Shown here one piece after another: positions 23,554 through 38,500 of a stretch of DNA of 64,000 nt; positions within the stretch are counted from its first letter, which is position 1, and each line of letters starts with the position of its first letter. The stretch comes from Aplidium turbinatum (lineage: Eukaryota; Chordata; Ascidiacea; Aplousobranchia; Polyclinidae). Position numbers and translations under genes: made by a program. The stretch lies in NCBI GenBank assembly GCA_918807975.1, contig OU964918.1, positions 40,780,477-40,844,476 on the forward strand, in the 5' to 3' direction. The notes under the pieces were generated by a model that was not told the DNA's origin, did no database searches, and saw only the letters and a program-made list of their open reading frames with translations.

Positions 23554-26500
23554 GTAGGCTACAGAAGCAAATCGTCTGTTTTTTGCTTTCGGTTATTCGC
23601 CCTATAGTTCTGTTACTTCTGTAGTTAGGTAATTTAAAAAAAATTTGAATTTTCTCTGCGCAATAAAACTTGTCAACATTTTCACCTGGATTGTTTGAAT
23701 TTGAAACTAAGTTTGGCAGAATGCTTTGTAACCCTTGGTAACCCAAGCGTGTTAAAACGTTTGAAAACAACCACTAACTGTTCGTGTAGTTGTCATCGAA
23801 CTGGATACGTCACGTGATCAAAGGGGATTTATCACAAAGTAGGAATTGAAAAATTAACATAATTTTCCACGAAAGTTACAGGGAACTGTCAAGCTCAATA
23901 AATCAAGGGTTTGCGTCACAACTCAGTTCTTCAACATACTGCACATGAAAATTTTTCATGATAGCAGTATAGGTTTAGGTTTAGGTTTAAAAAAAGTATA
24001 GGTTTAAAAAAGGCTCAAAATCTAGAGAGTAGGGCTACTACTCGAAATTGACTAACTAAATAAATAGAAGAGATGTTTTCTTATTTGTTTTTCCAGCACA
24101 ACAAATAAGTTGCATAATCACACAAATACAGCACATACACTGTATAATCCAGAAAGGACCGGCAGCACCGAATAACCTTGCGGATTTTTAGTCTAAGGAC
24201 TGCCTGTCACCCAGTGACGGACGACCGTCAATGAAGTACCATCGAGTAACGTCATTAAAGTAATTGATTACTTTAATCTTAGAAAATTCAACAGTTAGCG
24301 ACATCGTGTGGTTTGGAGTAAACCGCATCTTCCTGGCCATACACACTACACGGCCTATTCCTTTCTCTGATGAAGGGGCGAAACAATGTTACACACACAT
24401 TTTATTCTGTTTGGAAACAATAGGAAACGATATTCATAAGAGTTCAGTCAAAAAAAATTTGTAGTGTTGTTTAAAAGAGTTCATATGCAAGTTCTTTATT
24501 GTTTGGTTAATTTCAGTCCAAACTTTGGTCTCTCGTAAAGACAGCTGGTTTTGTGAAAAGGCTTTATTTACTTGTGGAAGAAAAAACAGAGCTTTATCTA
24601 ACTGTTTGGTGTTATGAGTGTGTACACTCTGAATTTTGAGAAAGTGCTCTTGAAAAACGCTTGGAAGATTGATGTTGATGAGATGATGTATGAATTTGGC
24701 AAGTTCCAGTTTGTACATATCTTCCCGTTTTAAGAATTGTAATGACTTGTATAGATTACTGAGACGGCAAAATTTAGAATGTCTTGTTATCATGTCACAT
24801 GTGAGCCCCGGTTGCCCAATTGGTTTGCGTGTGATTTCGTGAACGAAGAAGCTTCAAGATCAAGCGGCGCAGGGTCAAATTCTTACGTGATGATTCATTG
24901 ATTTTCTCAATTCTACTAATTCCGACATTATCGATTACTATTCTTCGTGGCGTTTATTTAAGAAACTTTGGACCATTTACAAACACGTTTATATTGCCGA
25001 TGTGACGCTGCTGTGTTACAAGTTAGAAATTTTTGATTTTGAAGCTTTTCCACATTTAAGTAGCCTACCGCACCACATATTTTACTACATTTATTACAAA
25101 GAATTTATTACTTGGTTTTCCTTCTTTTTAAGTTGTAACTTTTTTGTACTTTTCCCAACAAAGGGCTCTACTGCTGGTTACGCTTTTAAAAAATATCCTC
25201 GTGCGTAAAATTTGAAGATTAAAAAGATGCAAAACAGCCTTCGGCGAAAATAAATCTTTTCTTACTTCCTCTAAATGCCTGGTTCAGCAGTAGTGAATTC
25301 ATGATGACACACCAGATCTTTTCGAAACAAATATAATTGGAAAGACCTTAGAGTTTTGAACTTATCGAAATATTTTGTATCGACAAATTTTTTCGGTTTT
25401 TTATTCGTTTTGACTTCAAGTCAAGATTTTTTTAATAAGTTACATGTTAAATTTTATCCTACAATAAACATAGGGGCAGATATTTCATGCTTAGAAAAAC
25501 TCAATTATGCGCTTTCGCTCGAAAAAAATACATCACAAAACCGTCTTTGGTGAAAACCTCTACAAAGTAAATGCATAGGCCTACTTGGCAAAATGAGTTG
25601 TGACAAGTTGGGGGGTGCACCTCGACCGCGATACCAAGTCGACCGCGAGGGTGCAAAAAAGCACAATATTTTTTCTGCAGTGACCTCTATTACTTTACCT
25701 ACAATTTTGCAACATTTCAAAGTGTATCGTAACCAGGGCCGTTCAGAGGATAATTTGGGTCTGGTAGCAATGACATCCTTGGACTTCAAATTAAAACATT
25801 TTTAAGAAATGAAAAATGTAGCCTATATTATATCCAAAGAATAAGCGATAATTTCATCGAATTTCCGGGCCTCTTGAAAAGGTTACGGGCCCCTAAAATC
25901 ATCACGGGCCCGAGCGCAAAATTACCCACTGGACTTCTCTGTCAACGCTACTGATCGTAACAACAACCTTGTATTGTTTTTGTTCCCACAGGAGCACTTG
26001 GACAGTTTGTCTTTTCGTCATCAGCCACTTAACGGGCAAACTCTCGCGAGCACGGTGAGTAATATTATTAATTGGATGAGTTATAAGTAGGGCAAGTTTT
26101 TATTGACCTAAAACTCTAAAAAAAGTGAGTTTAAAACTCAAAAAATTGACTTTATTGATTTAACAAAAATAAAAACATTTAAATCAGCAACAATATAGGC
26201 TACAGGGTGGGCGAAAAGTAGGCTTACAGTTATAAAAAGTAGGGTTTGGATCTAAAAGTAAATTTATTGTTTTCATGTGGGTAATTTTAAATTTCTAGAA
26301 TGCTCGTTATATCTTACACAGAAACTGTTTAATCTCATGAAGTGTACCGCATGTCAATTTACAGCATACAAAAAAAAAAATTAATACCTGTAAGCTTACT
26401 TTTGGCCCAGCACGCTGTATATTAGGCACAACTGAATGCTGTATAAGCAGGCAACTGATTCAGTAAAGTGAAGTATGCTAAAATAGTCTTGTAAGCGGAT

Positions 26501-29500
26501 GTACATTTATAGAAAGTAAATAATGTTTTTATACATTTTTATATTTATTGATACGAAGAATGTTTTGCTATAAATTTAGTTGGCATCGACATTTGCAACA
26601 AAGTTTGACGAAAGAGTTTCCGTTGTGAAGAATCTACAAACAGTCGTTGAAACTGCTTATGGAGGATCTTCGTCATCGTTTGAATGCTGCAGGTTTCCAA
26701 CGAGCCAGACAGAATTTGATTCTCGATTTAAGAACAAGGTGAGTAGCTGGATTTGATGATTCTTAACTTTTATCATATCAAATTAGCGGGCTAGATTCTT
26801 GTGATTTTTATGTTAAACAAAAACAAAAATGGAAAGTTAGTTCTTGTAAAATGTTCCATCCTATTCTGTACCAAAGCATGATATAAACTAGTATAGGCTA
26901 CATAGTGGAGTATAAAAAATGCTTTCAAAGATTAGTGTATTTGCATGACGAGACCATATGAATTAGGAAAGTGCTGTAGGTTCCTTCCATTCAACGCATA
27001 AAGCCACTTATTAAATCCTTTAGTTCATTGTAAATTTTCTTTCTACTTTAAAAAATATGTTATGGTCGTTAATGAAGTAGCCTACTTGCATATTATTACA
27101 CGTTATTTATCAATAATATGAGTAGTTTTTAATGCCTGATAATGAGTAGTTTTAATGCTTGACGAAAAGGCATGTTTTGCAATTTTTGAAAAGTGTATTC
27201 TAAGGCAGTGCTCTTCAACATATTTTCTCGTGATATATTTTCTATAGTTTTTTAAAAACTTTGTAGACCCAATGCTTCACAAATGGAAATGTGCAATTCT
27301 CAGTTGTATAACCTATTTGTGATCTGGAATAGCCTACTGTACAATTAAGGATACAGTAGGCTATATCCGTTTGAAGAGCACTGGTCAAAAGCTTCTACAA
27401 GTATGCGAAACTATCAGGAATAATCTATCAAGGCTTTGTCAGTCTGAAGATAAAGATTCCAAACCAAAACAAACCAATCGCCAATGCAAAAACGTGCATG
27501 ATTAACCAAAATTGATAGTAAATTAAACCAAGTTGAAAGAATACAGTATAACTGGTTGAAATTACGCCCGTGTTGTTTTCCGCTAACTTTACTACGTTTT
27601 CCAGGTTGCAGCAAACAGAGTTTGTGAACAAATTTCATCGAGCGCTTCCCAATCACCACTGAAATTATCTTCTGCGTTTCAAGATACTTGCATACAAAAT
27701 CTGCAAACTTTGCCGTCAATGAAATGGCAATACTTCGGCAGTGAACACGGGGTAACGACCCAGTTTCCAGCTTTGCCTTCGACGTCTAATAGTTGTGGTT
27801 CTTTTGACAACAGATTTCGGTTAGTACAAAAGTTGATACAAACAAAAATTAAAAAAAACACATCAGATTTCAAGAAATTAATAATGGTCATATCGCAGTG
27901 GAGACAAATCAAGTTTTGAAATCAGGGCTTACACTATATTTTTACAAAATGATTACCACTTAGTGTTCTTCTTCTTTCGTATGAGAGGTAGGTTTTTGGT
28001 CTAGTACGCTTCATTGGGGTCCAATGTCCGGGCATTCTTCGAGCAGCCACTTGATTGTAGAGTCCTCCAGCGTTGACAGGCCAACTGCCCTTATAGGAGT
28101 AAACGTCGGGCAGATGTAAAAGATGTGGTCTGCTGTCTGTTCCTCTGCTCTGTTAACCGGTTATGCAAATCAAAACATCTTGATACATCAACTTTAGTTT
28201 GGATAGCAAAACCTATTAAAATCTAAACAAATTCAAGATGACTCAATCTGTTGCAGACCTTGGTATGTTCAAGCAAATGTACCAAGACCTAAGCACGTTG
28301 TAGTGGTGATTGACAAAAGTGGATCTATGTCCGACAGACACAACGGTGTTTCTTTGATGGAACTGGCCAGGGAGGCTGCCAAAACTGTTGTATCTACATT
28401 AAATCCTTTTGACGATGTAAGCATTTTGATGGATTTTAGGTTGAGTATTTTATAAAATAATGTCATATCTCCTATAAAAAAAAAATACTAAACATAGCTA
28501 CAATAATCAAGAAAAATGGAAAAATTCAATACAGCTCTCATAGAAATGTTGAGAAGCTATAACATCATGAAACTGATGAAAACAGAAGATGTTCTCAAAA
28601 CACAACATGAAGAAAATATCAGTTTATTGGTGTAGCTAACCTATTAAGCAAGTACAGTAGGCTACTAAGATTAGGCTACTTTTTGTCAATGTGCACTGTC
28701 TGCTAATAACCTACCATGACCGTACTTAAATTTTGTCATTTTTATTTAAATAGATCACATCACATGATAGTATCTTTATCGAACATTTTATTTTATTTCA
28801 GTTTGCCGTTGTCGCTTTTTCAAGCTCCGTTGAGACTTTTGCGGGTGACACGACGAACGACGCGTGCTTTTCCTACCAGCTTGCTCAAGCCACACCTCAG
28901 AACAAAAAGAAAATTTCAGATTTTATTGACACAATACAGGCTGGGGGTAACGAATCTTGTTTTACAAATTGGTAAAACAGTTTTTCTAACTGTATGGACT
29001 TAAAAACACTTTTTTCAGACTAAATACCACACATTATTAAAGATTTTCAAGAAAATGCCAACCGGTAAAGTTTTCAAAGTCTTTGGTTGGTATCGTATGC
29101 CTTTACTTGCAATGAATCTAAGACCTACCAAAATCAGATAAAAACATTGTTTTTAAACTATCCTTGCATAGGAATCTTTCCTTGATTGATTGTTCATACT
29201 CAAATGCTGTTTAAATACAAGGGAGCACACAATGGAGTGTATTGTTATATCGGCTACGGAATTATACACGATTAATCTGAATAACCTTTTTTTTTCAGGT
29301 GGTACAAATTACGGAAACGCTCTTGATGTCTCCTTCGATTATTTGTTGAGAAATCATAAATCTGATATAGGTGGGAACTAAGAATATACATATTTAGATT
29401 TGTGGAATAAATCTACAGTACGTTTGAAATCGTTTCTAAACTTAGCATTAGTTGGCTAGTAATTTTTAACCATGTTCATCAAATGAAGTCCCAGCTTTTT

Positions 29501-32500
29501 TAGAAAAGCAAGGTGATTAGGCTTGCCTCATACAAATCACGGAAAAAAAACGAAAGCCTATATCGGCCTGCTTACTTTCGGCAGTTGTGCTACCTTTTTA
29601 TGTTTCCTGCTTTCCTTGTTTCATTAAGCATGCGTAGGCTATTCAATTTTAATATTTTTGTAATACAAGGTCGTGTCGCAGATCGAGTGATACTTTTTTT
29701 GTCTGATGGGAGTCCTTCCGATTCGGAAAGTACCATTTTGAGGACTCTGCAGACAAGAAATCAAGAGCTTAACAACACAGCAGTTATCATGACCTTTGGT
29801 CTCGGCACTCTTAGTGAGTCATGTTTATATCTGTCTTTTATTTGCATTTTATTTTTTATATAAAATACTATTAACTTAGTTTGGTTGAGCTTTGACGGAG
29901 AGCTCACTTTTTGTGCCACAGACATATAAAAGTTACTATTACTAACGTTATTGGGTTTATTTAACACATGTTTTGTTTTATTTTTTATTTACAGTATGCA
30001 AAAAAAATATGTAAGGACATTATCATCTAAATATACATGTAAAAAACTTTCAAACGGTTTTGACTTGTTGCAATTGAAAAAGGTGTTTAGATTAAAATGG
30101 AGGCATTTTGCTTGATCTCTGTACCTAGGTTAAATTGCAAAACGAAATTAATGTTCTTATTGTAGTCCTACTTTACTTTTGTGCAGATTTTCGGGTTTTA
30201 CGAAATATGGCAGATCAGAGCGGAGGAATAACGAATGGAGAAGATGTTACAGTAAGATTTATTTGCACAAATTACTTTTAACTACCATCCCTACTTTTGA
30301 TCTACTTTTATTTACATTTTTCTTCACCTTTGGAAACTTTTTATTTGTGATGGTAGGCTGTACCTATACGGTGTTTCGTTGCTATGTCACCTTGCGTGGT
30401 TTCAGAGCTTAAATTTAGGAACGTTAAGCGTTTGTAGTTTGTACTTTATGACAGCCATGTAAAGTACAAATGTAAGGTCGTAAAGTAGTTACTGATGAAA
30501 TTTATGCAGCTTGTTTGTGTTGCTATTACTTTATGTAACTCCCCTTTGAATTCAAATATGTCTACGCCTTCTTAAAGAAAGAGAAAGACATGTCAGTTTT
30601 CTAAATTTCAAAATACTAGCTCATTGTGTTTAGCATATCTTTACGTTTACGAGATCCCCCTTTTTCTACTGACAAATATAATTCATCAAGGACCAAATCT
30701 TAGCGAAAACTACCAACAAGGTTTTCAGTTATTTGAATAACTGTAGTATTCAAGCGCTCTTTTTTGTTGTATCATTACATTGTGAATTGCGTGAATCATT
30801 TTGTGTACCCAGTAGCGTATTTCCTTTGTACATAAAAACTGTGTTTCATCTTCATTAGCTAAGCATACGTGCATGCTGTCAGGCAGAATGTCATAATGAC
30901 CACATTAATATCACTACTCTGTAAGACAGTGTAAGTTATTTGAAATTAAGAGCAAGATTACTCGAATTACACGCCCTGAAATCCTTATTGTATCAAATAA
31001 CATAACAACACGACTAGACCAATATATTGAAATTCAGTTGTTGAAGCAAGTTGCATAAAAACTGAATGTGCTACAACTAGTGTACAACGGGTTAGGCTAC
31101 CATGTTTCATAGTCGAGAGTCCAAACATTTATATACAGTACTATCATCTGCAGTGTTGTACGTTGACGACGTCAACTTTTTGTTGACGCTGAGGCTAGCG
31201 CCGTCAGTTTACTTTTTAGTTGACGGAAGTGATAGCGCCGTCAACTATATTGCCGATTTTAAGCGTCAAGCGCTATGCGTCATTTTTTGTTTTCATGGAA
31301 AATCTCGTTTCACAATGAGAGTTTCACAATGTATTCTGGCCAGCTCTACTCATGCGAATTAGCCGCTTTCGCGTTGGTTGGAATGGCTCCCTAGATTACA
31401 AGCTGAAGAAGTTCGCCAAATGGTGATCACTCATATTGTGAGCAGTATCGAGAACAAGGGATCAGAGAGAGAAAGCGAAAAATCAATGAATGTCATCGCG
31501 GAGGTTAAAAAACCTTTCATTAAGAGCTCTATGCCCCTGAAAAGAGCAATGTTGGTGCAGTGGACCTCGTTAAAATAAGATTTATATATGCTAATCCATC
31601 ACAACGCGCTTGAAACAGTGATAGGCTACGTTTCGAGTAAACGTTTTCAAGACTTGTTTTTGAAATACAACACACCAACTTACCATTCAGCGCTGCTGTG
31701 GCACGCATGTTTTCGCTTGGAAAGGACATTATGCGTCCCAAATGCAGCAGATTGTCAGACAAACGTTTTGAAATGCTTGTGTTTCTACAAAAAAATAACT
31801 AATAAGCTAAAGCAGCTCTTTTTTTATACCTATTGTTAGCCTACACTTGGTTGAAATACTTCCGTTTTGTGAGACCCTGGCTAAAATAGCGCTGACGCCG
31901 TCAATTTCTTTGAGAGCTGACGCAGTACTTTACGCCGTAAAGTTTTTAGGCAATTTGCGCTGACGCCTTCAATTTATTTCATTGACGCGTACAACACTGA
32001 TCATCTGAAAAGGCAAACCTTGTCATCATATATCCTATCGTTATAATACGTATTATATAGTAATAAGTTCCACTAATGGAAAAACGTCACACGGAGGTAT
32101 ATATCTCCGTGGCCATACCCAGTTACCTAGGGGAAGGCGGGGCAAGTTGAGCAGGTTTTTTTTTAAATCTATTTTTTTATTTCACTAATTTTTTCGAAGA
32201 CTCAAGTATTGCATTTCAAAAACATGCTAATAAGCCAAGTTTTTAGACAAAAACTGGTTGGTTTTATTCATTATTTTGCACTGTATTCAAGTTTAAGTAA
32301 CGATTGCACAAGTTGCCCCATTTATTTTTCCGGGGCAAGTTGTGCAGCACCATGGGGCAAGCTGTGTAGCACCATGGGGTAAGTTGAGTAATAACAATCG
32401 TTCGTTTTGACTAGGGGCAAGTTGAGCAATTTATTACTCCCAACAAAACTACAGACAATATAACAAATCATCTATTTTTACATTTATTCACAAGTCATTT

Positions 32501-35500
32501 TTTACATTCATTCACGTGGAAGACTTTGAAACTATGTAAAAATGGTTAATAGGCTAGAACATTTGTAAATTAACAAAGGCGGTTAACAGGAACAGTTGCA
32601 CAACGTGCCCCGTCATCAATTGCACAACTTTCCCCATTTACACATATTTTAAAGAACAAAAAATTTCAAGAAAACTAGCAAATGTACGAAAAAATTTTAC
32701 CTGCGAAAATACAACTACATCATATGTCTACTGACCCCTACTGCTAAAGTTTGACTAGTTCTACTGTGCATCCATAAAGCAAAATTTCGTTTGCATCCGA
32801 ATTTAGATCCTAAGACCTAAACACCTTATATCGTTGATCAAGCCTAACCTACCCAAAAAACTGATAACTGCGATTCACGTGCTTCAAAGGCATTATAGGT
32901 AAAATATAATAATGACGTTAAAGATTCATTACGCTATTTATTTCCTTTCAAACGGGGACTTGCACAACTTGCCCGGTTGCACAACTTGCCCCGCCTTCCC
33001 CTACTATGTGCACTGTCTGCAGTTATGGACGCTCTTGGCTTATGCCGATGGAGCACTTTACTGGAGGCACCTTGCTGTGCATTGAGCAAAGCTCACTGCT
33101 TGCAGTTTCATCACTTTGGCAAGGTTGAAAGTATAGTACCATATTTGGAGCCTAGGTTCCCCAATTGGGAAAACGTCCTACGGAGGTATGTATCTCCATG
33201 GCCATACCAGTGTACCTACTGCACTGTGGAGGCTGGAAGGACGAAACGGTGTGCACTGTCTGCAGTAATAATACTAACATTTATTTTTGTTCGGCTTTTA
33301 AATCCATATGCAACGATAAACTTTATTTATTACAGAGAGGAATATTTGTTGCAATTTCGGACCCAAGCATGTTACGTAATCAAATGGCGTCATACTACCA
33401 ATTCTACTCCACTAAAAATCGTCGAGTTTCGGAGCCAATTTGGACAGTGCCATATTTGGACAGTTGGGGCCTAGGTGATGCAACTTTTACATTGGATTCA
33501 TACACATTGTAATTTTTTAAGTCAAAAGACCATACTGTATTGTAGATATATTAAAAATGTTGACTTAACATAAATTGTTATTTGGTTACCTTTTAAACTT
33601 TTGCCATTTTCCGTTTTCAAAAGAAAGCCATCTAACATGTTTGGTGATTGCGTGGTCACAGTGATGCAAAAACAGATTTTTAAAGAATCTCTACATTAAG
33701 TGTTAGAATACAATTACAGTAGGATTAACAAACTCACTATCAGAGTGGCTTTCAAAATGTTCCACATAGCGGACCCATTATGCTTACTTGAAATAATGGC
33801 GGACCCGATTATTTTAAAAGCGACCAAGATCAAAAGAATGATGATGCAAACTAATCTCCTACTGCATAAAGTTACCGAAGTAGCTGTGGGCTTGACATTT
33901 AAAACAATGTGGGTTAGACATCATATCAAAAGAAAGATTTTGGTTTTAAATTAATACAAGAATTAAAATAATTTTAAATATTAATAATATAATAGGCCTA
34001 TATAAATTAAAATTTATTCCTGTATTTGATGTAATTCGCTCTGCTTGGCTTTTTTGCTTAGCATTGATCACTTTTTTGTAATATTTACAATATTTACTGC
34101 TGTTTTATTAACATCTTGTATATTAATTATGTAGAAAAATTAATATAAAACTCCAATTTCTTTTACTATATAGTTATAACCAGCGAATGATGATTTATGT
34201 CTTTGCTGCATCATTGCAACAGATAAACAATTATGATTGTACTGCATACATTGTAGGCCTACAGCAGTTATACGTTTAATCTAAAAAAAACATTGGATCA
34301 GGCTGCAGGGTAAAACTCTCGGAAATGTTTAAGTTTTTATTGTTAGTTTAGCCCAAACTTTTTGCCCTATAGTTCGAAAGCCTGTGCAAGTTAATTTTTT
34401 GAAGATTTGTTCTATATAGTAGCCCGTTTGTTCTTAGTGTAGTTTAGAATTTAATATAGTTGTATAAAATATAAGCTACTGTAGGTCTATTGTAGAAATT
34501 TCTGACAAGCGTCTTACATCATTTACATTGAAGGAGACTATAATTTTAATCTGAAAAGTTAAGCAGCTCTTTAGTATGATTGATAGTTTACACTTTACAT
34601 TCTATATTTACCTTCAACTTTTCTGCTTCCAGTTAAGCTTTCTTACTGTAATCGATGCATTGAATTCGTGAATTCGTCATCACTAAAACATTTGGCTCTA
34701 TTTTATTTTATATCTCTTTCTTCTATTTTCAGGTCAAATGATAACAGCAAGTCTACCAGTATATGTAAACTCCAATTTGGTGGGTGTCGCAGCCGTGGAT
34801 GTGACTTTGGAAGAATTGTTGGCTGAATCTACATACTTTCGACCAAACGAATTATCTTACTCGTTTGTTATAAATGAAGCAGGTAACAGCTTTTTTCTCG
34901 TGTAGCGAAATTGATTGCGCATCTAGTTTTTCATTTGCGGTGTCTGTTTACGTTGAAGCCACTAAAGGTTACTGCTGAAACAAAATTACTACATACTGCA
35001 CTTGACCAACGTTATTTTAACGAGTCAAAAACATTTTTTTGCAGTAACCCTACGATAGCAGTCTATGTTTTAGACGTCATTTATCCTTTTACGTGTTTTG
35101 CCTTCAAAATGAAACACTTTGATGTCACTCTAAACGTCTAGAACACCAACAGAAAAACGAATATAATATGCACATTAATTTGAAGTCTACTGCACCAGCT
35201 ACAACGGTCTGAAATTTGTTTCTCTGTAGCGTAAAGTCTAAACTTTTTCTCTAAAATAGAGTTCAGACCAGTGATTCTCAACCTTTTTCGTCTTACGACA
35301 CCCTGCAAACAACCAAATAATTTGGCCGCACCTACATACAAATCAAAAAGTTTCTGCATTAAATAAAAATAATTTTGAAAAAAGTTTTTGCAAAAATAAA
35401 ACTAACTACAGCTCTGTATCATATCATGTAGGCTACAATTTAATGAAGGTCGTTTCAAACAAAGTCAGTGCGAAATTTGTGCTGAGTTTTAACACAAATC

Positions 35501-38500
35501 CTTTCAATGTCTGGGCGCATAGTTCATACCTCATAAACATTGGCTCGTTAAAACACGAGAAATATACGTGTATTACACAAGTTTCCTCAGAATTTCACGT
35601 GTTTTTCACGACCAATGTTTATGGGGTAACGCTACTCTAATAACTTGCGGCACCCTTGCAAAACGTAGATGGCACCCTTGGGTGCCGCAGCACCCCAGTT
35701 GAGAACCACTGGTCTAGACTTTAGACAAATGGTTGGTTTAGGCTCGAGACAATGGCGGAAGGATAGAGCGGTTGTCTGGCAGCCATTGTGTTGTCTCATC
35801 AACCAAATTGCGCAATCTGCAATGCCTTGTTTGAGGCCAGGCAGATTGTGTCGTTTTAATAAGGTTCACGGTTTGGTTCTCCATAACACACCGATCGTAC
35901 AAGTTGTGATATTCCTTATCTGTGCAGTTGAACGGAACAACTCGACGCCGGGGCGTAGTGATTTCACACCGATCGTACAAGTTGTGATATTCCTTATCTG
36001 TGCAGTTGAACGGAACAACTCGACGCCGGGGCGTAGTGATTTCATTGTGCAAGAAGTTTTTCTTTGCTAATGTACTAAACGCAAATTGGCACTTAACTGT
36101 TTTGAAAAGTTCGGGTAAAAACAATCACTTTTTCGCGATCCCTCCAGCAAGTATCACAGAAATCTGAAACGATTTCTGTTAAAAGACTCGAAACATCAAG
36201 GCTGAAATGTTTTTTACTGTAGGTCTAATCGAGAAAAGTGAAATTTTGGTTTAATACTTATAGAGATAGATTTTTAAAACATAACAGATGCTTTTTTTGT
36301 TTGCTGATTAGGTCTCGTAATAAATCATCCGTTATTTCCATATCAAGACAACAGTGATTCTCTCTTTGTTTCTGTGACTGCACTCGAACAAGAACCAGAA
36401 TTTGAAAGCGTGTTTCAATCCATGATAAGGTGAGACCATTTGGTGATACAACTGCATAGCTTAAACAGTTTGTTTAAATTGAAGTAGGTCTACATTACAA
36501 AGAACAATCACAACAGAAAAATAATAGATTTCCCTAAATTAGGCTTTTTTAATATGACTTTTTGCGTTACGTTAGCGGTGGAACTGGAAGCAAAACTTTC
36601 TTGGCTTCTCGAGTACTTGCTCAAGGTGATAGCAGAAGATATGGAGTTAAGAAAATAGAGGTTATGTCAACATATTATTGGACTCAGGTAAAAATCAACA
36701 TGATTGATGATTTTATTATCTTTCTATATATTTTTTTAAAAATTGCATGTGTTGTAAAAATATAAGTTAGGCTAAGTTTAGCGCATAAACCTTTTTATGT
36801 TTACTTTTATTAGTAATAATAATTTAATAAATGGCTTAGACCTACATACTAGCCTACATTTCCTGTCGGAAAAGTAACCATGAAATCTGCGACGAAAACG
36901 CTGCCAAGAAAAAAACTTTTTTAAAAAAATTTTATTGCTTAGAAGTAATGTAGTATACCTAATTTGAAGTCTGATCGCTTTTTTATCTGTGTTAGAACAG
37001 AAAAGTATATTGTTATACATATGTGAGACAAGGAGGGGTATTAAGCCCTCACTTTTTTACATTGTACATGAATGATTTATCCTCCAAATTAAACGATCTT
37101 TCTGTTGGCTTCTGCATAGGCAATTCCTGTCTTAATCATTTAATGTATGCTGATGACTTGTGTTGTTTTGCACCAAGTGTCAAGGGTCTCCAGAAACTCA
37201 TTAATGTATGTCAAAAATATGCCATTTCTCACGACATTATATTTAATTGCAACAAAACTGTTGGTGTTTTATTTAAATCCAAGATGTTGAAACTTGACTT
37301 TAACCCGATCGTATATTTAAATGAAAAACGTATCTGCTTTGAGACCTCTGTGAAATATTTAGGAGTAATAATTAACGACTTACTATCCGATGATGAAGAT
37401 ATGAAACGACAATTACGGTCGTTGTATTGTGCTGGAAACATGTTAAAAGCAAGGTTTTCCAAATGTTCGATTGCTGTTAAAAATGTGTTGTTTCGTTCCT
37501 ATTGTATGCCTTTATATGCCTGTCAACTATGGTGCAACTATCTTTCATCCAGTAGTAATCGCTTACGTGTTGGATACAATAACTGTTACAGAATGTTGTT
37601 TAATCTGCAGAGACTATGCAGCATCACCTCTGCATTCGTTGATAACAATACCACAACCTTTCAAGCTCTCATTCGCAAAAGATTATATCAGTTTATAACC
37701 CGATGTAACTTGTCTTCCAATCAATAGATTTATGAACTAATGCGAACAGACTGTTATTATGAATCTTTGTATTTGGTTCATTACGACTCAGCTCTTCGGA
37801 GTTGAGTATCTGCTTTGTTTCTACTTTCTAGGCTATGTATGATTGTGTAATATGGACCATCTTGAGTCTGATGCAAATAAATAAATAAAAAAAAAAAAAA
37901 AAAATATCTAAATAGGCAAAGAAATTTATTTTAACACAAGTGATATAGCTAATTCTTTTCGTCATTATACCTTTTGTCATTTTAACCAATATTTTTCGTA
38001 TTGTTGATGTGTTTCTGGTTAGGCTTATGGTGGTACAATTCTATATCATACTCTTCCGTGCCATTTTCCTTTTATTTCGCCTTTGATTGTTAGTTTTTCC
38101 GTCAATTTTTTGTCGTAGCTAATGTAAAACGTTTTTCATTCCTTCGCACTTTCATCATTTGATTTTTTTGCTGTTTGCTTTCGGCTTAACAGAAGATGAT
38201 TTAGCTTCTAGTTGATCGAAATCGATTTTTAGCTATATATGATTGAACTGACTCGTGTGAAAATAAATTTCTTTGCATTACAAGACATGTAACCGAGTCG
38301 TTCATATCAAGCCTTGTTGTGGGTTTGACACCTGTCAGAAGATACTTTATTTTCTTGATTATCTAAATTATAGGCTATTAAAGAAAGCTTTATCGATAAA
38401 TTATACAAGTTCCTAAACCTGCCTGATTTTATTTACTGTACTTGTTGTGTTTAATCGTTTGGTTGCATTCTACATGAAGGATCCTTGTATAATTTTCCGT

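Noticed and set aside
23966-24012. Telomere-like TTTAGG repeats
   Set aside because: Only about three units, with imperfect flanks, in an intron; too few to mean anything.
32977-33512. Independent gene on the plus strand
   Set aside because: The frame runs through a transposon end and intron sequence; only the part from 33336 is coding, as CACHD1 exon 10.
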